Below are positions 56,102-64,000 of a stretch of DNA of 64,000 nucleotides, piece by piece. Position 1 is the first letter of the stretch. The number at the start of each line of letters is the position of its first letter. Made by a program: the position numbers and the translations under genes. The stretch is from Neofusicoccum parvum. Lineage: Eukaryota > Ascomycota > Dothideomycetes > Botryosphaeriales > Botryosphaeriaceae. The DNA is taken from NCBI GenBank assembly GCA_020912385.1, contig CP087206.1:1860001-1924000 (forward strand). The letters are read 5' to 3'. The notes under the pieces are model-generated. The model was given only the letters and a program-made list of their open reading frames with translations. It had not been told where the DNA came from and made no database searches.

Positions 56102-57880
56102 ATGAACCGCCTTGCTGGACGCACTGCGCTGCAGACCTTGCTGAGACACGGCGCCACCTTTCCACGCCCGCGACACTTCAGCATGGCTTCTGTCGCCACC
56201 AACGGCGCGGCCGTCGAGAGCAACGACCGCAAGAGGCCCTTTGAGGGCGCCCGCAATTACCGCTTCAAGAAGCAGAAGAAAGAGAAGGACCAGAACGCCT
56301 CTGTGCTGAAGACTGAGGGCACCCACGAGGAGGTCCTGCTGAAGGATGTCGAAGCGCTCTTGAAAAAACATTCCATCAGCGAAACCCCGGCCCAAGCCAA
56401 CGGCGAAGAGAACGGCACATCGAAAACTGACCCGTCCACCTCGCTTCCGGCTCCCTTCACCGAGATCGAGCTCACCGTCCAAGAGATATCGTCCACGGGC
56501 GATGGACTTGCGCTAGCTCCAGACTCAAAGCAGGTCTACGTCGTACCTTTCACAGCTCCCGGCGACAAGGTCAAGGCCAAGGTCGTGAGGCACTTTGCCA
56601 AGCAGAACTATTCAATTACAGACTTCATCAGCGTGATCACCCCAGGTCTGCTAAGAGACAACTCGCTCATCAACTGCCGGTACTTCTCCGCCTGCTCTGG
56701 CTGCCAGTTCCAGATGCTGCCTTATGAGCAACAGCTGGCACACAAGAAGACCATCGTGGAGAAGGCCTACAAGAATTTCTCCGACCTAGCACCAGAGCTT
56801 GTCCCGCCCGTCGCTGATACAATTGGCTCTCCGCTGCAGTACGGATACCGTACCAAGTTGACGCCGCACTTTGATGGCCCGCCGGGGCAGAAGCGGAGTG
56901 ATGGCCGGAAGGGGATTAAGAGAAAGTTTGAAGAAGTTCCGCCCATCGGCTTCATGAAGAAAGGCACTCGCCATACCATTGATATTGAGGACTGTCCCAT
57001 CGGCACAGATGCTGTGCGCATGGGCATGAAGAGTGAAAGAAAGCGCGTTGCTGCCGAGCTAGACAAGTACGCCAAAGGCGCCACCATCTTGCTCCGCGAG
57101 AGCACCAAACGCCTCCCCAAGGACCCGCAACCGCAACCGCGCGAAGACGCAATTCTGGAAGACCGTGGCGAGCACTTCCACGAGAAGACGTGCGTCACGG
57201 ACCAAAAGGGCCGCACGACCGAGTACATCGACGACTTCAAGTTCGAAAACCCGGCCGGCGCCTTCTTCCAGAACAACAACTCCATCCTACCCACCTTCAC
57301 CCAATACATCCGCGACCACATCCTCCCTCCCACCTCCAGCGGCGACGCGCCGCAGAAGATCAAACACCTCATCGACGCCTACTCCGGCTCCGGCCTCTTC
57401 ACCATCACCCTCTCCCAGCTCTTCCCCAAGTCCCTGGGCATCGACATCTCGTCGTCGTCGATCGAGTTCGCGTCCACCAACGCCGCGCTCAACAACCTGG
57501 CCCCCGACCACGCGTCCTTCATCGCCGCCGACGCCGCGAACCTGTTCGCGTCCATCGAGTTCGCGGCCGACGAGACCGTCGTCGTCATCGACCCCCCGCG
57601 GAAGGGCTGCGACGACCTGTTCCTGCGCCAGCTGCTACGGTACAGCCCCGCCCGCGTGGTCTACGTCAGCTGCAACGTGCACACGCAGGCGCGGGATGTG
57701 GGCGTGCTGGTCAACGGGATGGAGGGGGTGGACGGCGGGTTCGGGCCCGGGAGCGGCGTGTATGAGATTGAGAGTCTGGTGGGGTTCGACTTTTTTCCGC
57801 AGACCGGGCATGTGGAGGGCGTGGCGGTGTTGCAGAGGAGGAGGGAGGCGGCGGAGGTGCAGGTGGGGAAGGAGGTTTGA
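56102..57880 (+). CDS. TRM2: tRNA (uracil-5-)-methyltransferase Trm2
   Basis: One exon; 592 aa from 56102, or 565 aa from the second in-frame ATG at 56183 (MASVATNG). It makes m5U54 in the T-loop of tRNAs. The TRAM domain is at about 120-180 (ELTVQEISSTGDGLAL; VPFTAPGDKVKAKV). The Cys cluster CRYFSACSGCQFQ follows. The Rossmann domain has FFQNNNS, DAYSGSGLFTITLS (SAM motif I), VVVIDPPRKGCDD and the catalytic Cys in VYVSCNVHTQARD. The C-terminus is FFPQTGHVEGVAVL. Residues 1-27 (MNRLAGRTALQTLLRHGATF) are basic, acid-free and amphipathic, as in mitochondrial presequences, so the two starts may give mitochondrial and nuclear/cytosolic forms. Start choice is therefore ambiguous by design. Confidence 0.95.
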   Translation: MNRLAGRTALQTLLRHGATFPRPRHFSMASVATNGAAVESNDRKRPFEGARNYRFKKQKKEKDQNASVLKTEGTHEEVLLKDVEALLKKHSISETPAQANGEENGTSKTDPSTSLPAPFTEIELTVQEISSTGDGLALAPDSKQVYVVPFTAPGDKVKAKVVRHFAKQNYSITDFISVITPGLLRDNSLINCRYFSACSGCQFQMLPYEQQLAHKKTIVEKAYKNFSDLAPELVPPVADTIGSPLQYGYRTKLTPHFDGPPGQKRSDGRKGIKRKFEEVPPIGFMKKGTRHTIDIEDCPIGTDAVRMGMKSERKRVAAELDKYAKGATILLRESTKRLPKDPQPQPREDAILEDRGEHFHEKTCVTDQKGRTTEYIDDFKFENPAGAFFQNNNSILPTFTQYIRDHILPPTSSGDAPQKIKHLIDAYSGSGLFTITLSQLFPKSLGIDISSSSIEFASTNAALNNLAPDHASFIAADAANLFASIEFAADETVVVIDPPRKGCDDLFLRQLLRYSPARVVYVSCNVHTQARDVGVLVNGMEGVDGGFGPGSGVYEIESLVGFDFFPQTGHVEGVAVLQRRREAAEVQVGKEV

Positions 57881-58231
57881 GTGGGGAGCGGATGGGCTAC
57901 AGGTGAGTGACAAGGATCCAATGCATGGACAAGCAGTAGGCATAGATGGTTGGGGAGTTCTGGTGGAGCATTGTATGCGTAAAAGGACTTGATCATGGCA
58001 ATTTCGAGCCTATTCTACCATCGTTTCTGAGAATGACTGCATTGAGTTTCTTCACAGTGACTGAGGATTGCGGAGTAGGAAAATACATAGAGACCGTAAC
58101 AATGACGACGTGGATCTGAAATTGAAAAAATGTCTGCTGGACTTCCGGATAGATGCTTCACCAGCTTATGGCTGTTGGGTCTGCAGTATAACGTTATAAA
58201 GATTGAACGCTTGGGTTAGGTAGAGGTCATC
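57881..58231. other. Convergent intergenic region
   Basis: 351 bp of 3' flanks between TRM2 and the Clr5-ankyrin gene. A GTGAGT just before the ankyrin gene's stop (58245-58250, minus strand) could be a donor to a further 3' exon here, which I could not identify. Confidence 0.45.
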
Positions 58232-61200
58232 TTAGAAAAACTCACCTAACTCGTCGCTCCACAGGTTCGCCGCAAGATTTCCCAATGGAGAGAAATTAGT
58301 GAAAGCTCCCTTTGATGCCGATAACTCAATGATCAAGTCTTTACACCCAAGGTGTCCATTACCATCCGCAAGCATCATTGCACGATCACACTGCTTGTCG
58401 TCGAAGCCACCACCACTTGCCTTCCACAGAAACTCGATCATCTCTAGACGGCCGTGTTCCGCCGCCCATTCCAGAGGCCACCGGCCGTTTACCTTCGATG
58501 GTGCTGCTTGCAGATCAGCGCCGTGACTGAGCAGCTCGGCTGCGACGTTGCAGTTTCCGCTCATGGCCGCAAACTGCAGAGCCGTCCCGCCACTTCGGAC
58601 TGCTGGGCGAGCATTGGGGTTGGCACCCTTCTTGAGCAGCAATCTGACGATGTCGAGACAGCCTAGTTTTGCTGCTTGCTGCAATGGGGATAGTTTGACG
58701 CCAAAACGTGGTTCTCGGTTCACGTCCGCACCGTGATCTATCAAAAGCTGGACTAGATCTTCGCTCTTGGTCTGAATCGCTGCCAGGAGCCCTGTCTGGT
58801 TCGAGACCATTGGGATTGCCTTCGAGATAACGATATTGTTCGGATTACATCCGGCTTCCAGAAGTCTCCTTATTATGGCGAAGTTCGCGTGACTGTAGGC
58901 CCTACTCTCTTCGATTGCAAGGCCGAGGGGCCTCGATTCCTCATCGGAGCCGAATACTCCCTCAAAACCATCAATGTCAATACCCTCTGAGGAAAGTAGT
59001 ATATCTACTGCTTCGAGGCCAGGAAGACCTTGCCTGATGGCTGATTTAAGAGCGTACGTCCCAAGTCCGGGCACGGAGCGACGTGTCGACCGAACAATAG
59101 GTGCCAGAAGAAGTGGAAGCATTCCCGGTTGCTTTTCGGCCGCTAAAGCGAGAGTTCTGGGTCCGGAAGGGTTTGCGCCCAACTCGATAAGACGGAACAG
59201 CATTTTTGTATCGCCTCTCGAGATTGCAACCTCGAGGCATTGGGTGAGTCCAAGCTCGCCCACGAGACCTATTTCGACTATAAAATCGAAAAGATCTCTA
59301 TTTCCGGCCTTCAGCGTTTCAACAAAATCATCTGACCTGAGTTTCATGCTAGGGAAAGTGGAAAATAAGTCCATCATGATGGATCGGTTGCCCCATCTAA
59401 CCGCTTCGACGAAGGGGTCGACTTGGTGGAATTCCCAACGGTCAATGTCTGCTTCTAGGATTGCGTGAACCATGCCTTCATTTCGCTGCAACAACGCGGC
59501 AGCTAGTAAATTTTCTCCGCACGCGTTGACATCGGCACCTGCATTGAGCAGTGTATGAAAAATCTCTTCATATCCACCTTGTATTGAATAAAACAATGCA
59601 GGCGACATTTCATGCGGATGTGGCCATGAATGGTGGTGAAAGAGCTTTTGAACGTACGGGATATTTCCCACTTTCGCCGCTGCAGTGATTAAAGCCCCAA
59701 ACTGCCCACCACGATTGAGAGGGTTCATCTGGCTTAATCTTTCGAAGAGGTGAATGAGATTCCCATCGCAGGTCTTGATAGCCTCAGCCAGTGGTGTCGT
59801 CATAGTCGCGGGGTGATTTTCATTGTCAATGCTTTGTGCAGAAGCATTCAAGTCAGGTTTCTTTGTGAGAATCAGGTCTATCAGTTCTCTTTTACCACTC
59901 CTCACTGCAGCGCTCAGGACCCTTTCCAGAGACCTTGAGTAGGGCAGCAGAATCCGAACGAGTTGGAGGTGGCCTTTAATGGCAGCCTGGATCAGCGCCC
60001 AGTCCAACTTGTCTGTAAATTGTACGAGGCAGTTCCCTTCGTGCGTCTGCTGACAAGCCTGTAAAATGATTTGTGTTGCCTCGAAAGCCTCGTCCTCCTC
60101 GAGCTGTCGTGCGATGAGTGATAGGATACCAGCCGAAATGAGATTCGTATGTTGACCTGCCGAAAGCATGGGAACAAGAAGGTACAGCAGTTCTCCGCCG
60201 TGGAGGTACTGGAAAATTCTTCTTAGAGTATCCATATGCAAATTATCGCCGGCTTCCAAGAGCATTTGAGCAAGACTGATGGTACTTCTGGTTATTGTTG
60301 AACCTTGTTGCATTCCATAGATCAGCTTTGTAAGGGGACCCCTCTTGGATGTCTTTTTCACGTCGGCTTTCGATTCCAGCAACAATGCAGTTAGCTGCAG
60401 GCTCTGAAGCACAGCTGTCCGCTCAATTGCAGTAAACCTTTCTCCGTTAACGTCGCAAATTGTTTTGTTGACATCGACATAATGGCCTTCGAGAAGTAGT
60501 TTGATGATTGCTCCGTCTTGGGCTTCGATTGCAGCTTTGAAAAGGTTCTCCGCTAGCGCTTTTGCCACGTAACCCGGGCTTTTCTTGAGGATCTGTGAAA
60601 TGAATGCGCCCGCGTTTTCATATCGGCCGAGGAATTTAATCACGCTTGAGGTGGGTATGTCTTCCAGTCCAGAGAATGAATTGACAACCGAGAACATCAG
60701 TAGTCGAACAAATTTGGTCGCGAACATTTCATTCCTTGAAACCAAATCATCTTGTTGTCGAGGTACTTCGCCTGGTAGTAAAGTCTCAAACGATTGTAGG
60801 AGAGGTCTTGGGCTGAAATGATATGCAATGGCATTGCATCTTTTTGTGTTGGATCCGGAGTATTCCATGTCTGCAGCATCAATAAGGAATTGTGTGATCG
60901 GTTGATGAAGCCCACAGACCAGGTGATACCCCTGGACCTTTGATAGATGTCGAACGGCGCGAGAAAGAATGACACCGCTGTCCTCTTTGATTAATGCTAT
61001 CGAGTGCTACATAAATATCTGATCGCAAAGGGGACGCGTAAGCAAAAGAGGCTGTGCTAGGTACTAAGAATTGACGCGTACGGGGTGGAGTGATGGTGGT
61101 GTAGTGATCAGAAGAGGAATACGAGACACGTGATTGCGGGCCAATGTGGTTGACAATAGAAGATCCCGCACGACGATGCCTGAAATGTGTTAGTGGGATA

Positions 61201-62218
61201 GAATATCAGCGATCTTCGCAGAAGGGAAATACTAACCATTGGTCTCAAGCATTCTTTCGAATCGGCTGAAAGGTAAATCTCGAAGAAGTTCAAATGGTTG
61301 GGGCGGCGCGTCGTGATTTTGGAAACCTCCTGGTGACATCATGTTCCAAAATGGCGAGAGTGGATTGTTATGACCAGACCGATATTGCTCTGGCCACTCC
61401 GGCGACTGTGTTATGAATTGCCACGGAAGATCAGGAACACTTGTGTTGCTTGCTCCTGCAACCAAGTCTTCCCTGCCACTCACAGCCATGCCAAGACCTT
61501 GAAAGTTTTCACCTTGTAGCGGTGAATCCACGCCTTCTGTTGGTAAGCTACCGGAAACCTCTGGTTCTTGTTGTTCCATAGAGCTGCTGAAGCCAAGCCC
61601 AGGATCGGATGAAGATATGTCAGGCATCATCAATTCCAGCATGCCAGCATCTCTATCTGGTGTCGAAGGATCTTGTGACATTGAATTGCCATCGATGTTC
61701 GTGCATGGGGACCATCTGTGATCTCCTTCGTTTGCTTCGAAGGAAACACATTCAGGAACTCTCCCAGAACCCTCTGGTGTGGAGTCAGCATGTGCTCGTA
61801 TCACATGTTAATGCTATGACATACCTGTGGAGGGAGAAGTTCTTGCGTAACTTGGTCTGTCTTGACAGTACCGCCGTCTCACCAGTTGGATCTTCTGCTC
61901 GGGTACGACACGACCAGAGATGAGTAATCTGATCTTTCGATGTCGAGAGGTAAGGATATCGAGCCTTCTCATGGCGGCTCTCCATTCGGATTTCTTGAGA
62001 TTTTTACGAACACCCCAGTGGTTCAGCTGAGTGCAATATTCTGAAGAACTTAGAGAAAGAGTAAGTAAATGTGTTCAAGATTCAATACATCAGCCTCACT
62101 CTCACCTAGCCATGAATCCATCCTCCTCCATCATTCGAATGACGTCTTCTAGCTTATTCCCCGAAAACAGAGCCACTATTCGTGACTTGTGGCGATCCCA
62201 CTCGCTCTTGTCAGGCAT
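58232..62218 (-). CDS. Clr5-domain ankyrin-repeat protein
   Basis: Five exons: 62106-62218, 61825-62048, 61237-61773, 61082-61179, 58232-61006; 1248 aa. The N-terminal Clr5 domain is split by intron 1: SEWDRHKSRIVALFSGNKL and VIRMMEEDGFMA, then SSSEYCTQLNHWGVRKNLKK, the family's W..K..I, M...GF, QL..WG.RKN pattern. An acidic, Ser/Pro-rich linker covers exon 3. Exon 5 begins HSIALIKEDSGVILSRAVRHL and becomes a long helical ankyrin array with clear repeats toward the C-terminus (ADVNREPRFGVKLSPLQQAAKLG; KKGANPNARPAVRSGGTALQ). Clr5 was named from a fission-yeast heterochromatin factor; in filamentous fungi it mostly caps ankyrin or TPR arrays of unknown role. All five exons join in phase at GT-AG sites. 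The 3' end could extend through a possible donor at the stop. Confidence 0.82.
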
Positions 62219-63326
62219 GATCGTGGGCGGACGTGAAGGTTGCGCAAGGTGCAGTGAACAGAAATTTGAGTGTCGGTCGGTTATTGCTCTGGGATGAAAG
62301 ATGAAGGATTCATTCGGTCCTTGGGGTGAGCCTGGCGTTATATGTATGCGACCAGATAGTTTTGCAGCCTTGTGAAGTTCGCTCAGAATCGATAAGAAAA
62401 AGCCAGAACACGGGTGGATGTCAGGATCGAGCGATCGAGCTCACCCCAGCACACCAATGAAAGAAAAATTGAACGCGTCCTGTGCCTAAGTAGGTTTTGA
62501 TCCCCGGCTTTTCGACCAGAGTCTCTGTCGCCGTGGCTGATCATGCAGGTTTTGTCACTTGGTCGTGCCAGTCAGATTTTGGCGCCCAGAATTTTGTCCT
62601 CGAATTTTGTCCTCAGCCTTGTCGCCCTCCATATTTTGTCAAGAAAATTCTGTTGGGCAGCGATACATGATCAGAGGTAGCACGACATGCGAGAAGTGAC
62701 GAAACAAGCTGACCGGCTGGACGGCAAAGAGGCTGTATCATGATAGCCTCGCTGCCTGAACGCCTGTTACACCATTTGCAAGAAATTGGAGCTCCCCAGG
62801 CAAAGCCGGGCAAGAATGGCGTGCAACCACAGTCTGCACGAGTAAGCCGAAGAGCGCTTAGAGACCGCTACCGGACCTGTGCATCCTGTAACCGATGTCA
62901 GCCGTGTCTTCGTCTGCGCGGACCTTTGGCTGAAACCGACCATCATGAAGTCTTGGCATGGTATTGAGCTACAGTGGTTGCTTCGTAGTACACCGTGGTC
63001 GGCATAACGTTACAGCCATTGGGTATTACTGTTTCACTCCCCGCCTTCAGTGTTTTATTAAGCGGTCGGCCCGGGAAGTATTGCAGCAAGTTCACACTGC
63101 CTGGGTAGTTGAAGCCTCCTGATAACATGTAATAACCGGGCGCAATATCAATTCAATTTTCTCCATCCATATTATTTCTTGACCTTCGGCCCTCCTATTA
63201 AGGATAATGTGTTGAGATGTAAAGCGAAAACTAGAAGAGACATGCCGACGAGTATTAGCAAACCAAAATAATGTCTTGGACCGATGATAATTGTTAATGC
63301 CGCTGCATGAAAACTCCAACAGTGGG
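62219..63326. other. Intergenic, AT-rich, with a short tandem repeat
   Basis: 1.1 kb with the promoter of the Clr5-ankyrin gene and the 3' flank of the rhodopsin-like gene. No supported gene. ATTTTGTC-type words recur in 62,570-62,650. Confidence 0.5.
62589..62614 (+). repeat. Exact 13-bp tandem duplication
   Basis: GAATTTTGTCCTC occurs twice back to back. A third, diverged copy of its core (ATATTTTGTC) lies about 20 bp to the right. Confidence 0.85.
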
Positions 63327-64000
63327 TCACACTACACAGGAGTTTTCCCTAGTTCTGCTTTCTTCAAACGTATCCCGCTTATCTTCAGATCTGTAACTGC
63401 TCTTATCTGTCACTGTCACCTCCGTTTCTACCGTCCTGAATATACCATCCTCTTTCATTGGCACAGCCTTATCAACGATGCGCTCTCTGCTGTCATCAGT
63501 CGCAAGGCTTTGGACGGAATTGCTCCTATTCCAAGGCGCCCCGTTGGCCTTGACACCAGTGATGTTGCCGTTCAACTCATATACCTTACGGTGGCCACGA
63601 GACTCCTTGCCGTCTGACAACGAAAAGCCATTGCTGCTTCCACGTTCCATTGCTCCCTTGTATGCTTTATTGATGATCGGGTACACGACCGGGACATTGC
63701 TGACGAACATGGCGACGAACGATTCACGGACCGCCCAAACCCCCGAATTAGAAGCGCCGACGACGGGGTTCTGCATGATATGTCAGTTGGCTTTCTGGGA
63801 GGAGTGAATGGATATGAGAAGTTTCGTCTTACTGTAAGTAGAAGTACGCAGCGTAGGATACCAGCCATCATGACGAAAATTCCACCGCCGAATACAGCTG
63901 TTAGCGCCAGCTTCTTCTTGAGTGAGATCCGCGCTTTCCAGAACATGGGCATGGGAATAGTCATGAGCCAAATGTCGGAAGAGATGTTGAGGATCAGGAA
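63327..64000 (-). CDS. Fungal rhodopsin-like membrane protein, C-terminal part
   Basis: Cut by the right window edge; exons 63833-64000 (continues outside) and 63327-63770, joined over a 62-nt GTAAGA...GCAG intron; 203 aa visible. Visible spans: FLILNISSDIWLMTIPMPMF, then the basic loop WKARISLKKK, then LALTAVFGGGIFVMMAGILR. Exon 2 starts NPVVGASNSGVWAVRESFVA and VSNVPVVYPIINKAYKG, the sixth and seventh helices typical of the fungal rhodopsin/Pth11-related domain. The remaining 110 residues are a hydrophilic Ser/Glu/Arg-rich cytoplasmic tail. The family contains many GPCR-like proteins of unknown ligand; no CFEM domain can be judged because the N-terminus is missing. Confidence 0.85.

Noticed and set aside
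57165..57992. 275-codon frame overlapping TRM2
   Set aside because: Ser/Thr/Arg-rich shadow of TRM2 in another frame.
62740..62967. Cys-rich 75-codon frame, considered as a transposase or zinc-finger remnant
   Set aside because: Too short, no flanking repeats, and the Cys spacing fits no family I can name.
1..64000. CRISPR arrays, rRNA, intact transposons, biosynthetic gene cluster
   Set aside because: No regularly spaced repeats, rRNA words, transposase or reverse-transcriptase frames, nor polyketide or peptide synthase domains were found.

Overview
This window is nuclear DNA of a filamentous ascomycete (Pezizomycotina; Dothideomycetes-like is a guess). The grounds are short spliceosomal introns of about 45-120 nt with GT-AG ends, genes on both strands without operons, fungal-only families (Clr5-ankyrin, Dad3, NRC-2 kinase, Pth11/rhodopsin-like membrane proteins, NACHT-ankyrin proteins) and fungal orthologues of core eukaryotic genes. 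All exon coordinates were worked out by hand from splice signals, reading phase and conservation of the products.

Left part (1-10.9 kb), accessory in character: a small hypothetical gene that looks frameshifted (about 0.9-1.4 kb); a head-to-head pair (2139-3116 minus, 3451-6698 plus) whose products both carry a degenerate MACPF-type signature at almost the same residue number, the larger one ending in three H-type-lectin-like repeats; then a lone small secreted protein (8431-8875) between two gene-free stretches of 1.7 and 2.0 kb.

Middle left (10.9-21.1 kb): a secreted GH35 beta-galactosidase (LacA type), TFIIH subunit Tfb4, an MFS transporter and a two-TM membrane protein of unknown function.

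The 21.6-26.8 kb block holds the most striking gene: a predicted 1658-aa STAND/NLR-like protein with two tandem alpha/beta-hydrolase domains (the first with Cys in place of the nucleophile Ser), a NACHT ATPase and C-terminal ankyrin repeats. It is divergent from the two-TM gene.

Right-middle (27.4-57.9 kb) is conserved housekeeping: threonine aspartase, ARP3, TBF1, TAF10, mitochondrial uS19, MRE11, a long ascomycete protein of unknown function, an NRC-2/Fpk1-type AGC kinase behind a 3.6-kb upstream region, DASH subunit Dad3, mitochondrial uS5 and tRNA methyltransferase TRM2. Several are paired head to head across short promoters (uS19m/MRE11, uS5m/TRM2, Tfb4/MFS).

Right end (58-64 kb) is accessory again: a five-exon Clr5-ankyrin gene and a fungal rhodopsin-like membrane protein cut by the window edge. 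The housekeeping genes are independent of one another. The possible systems are the MACPF/lectin pair and the dual-hydrolase NLR, both fitting fungal defence, competition or allorecognition; that role is inference. I saw no tRNA, rRNA, CRISPR or intact transposon.
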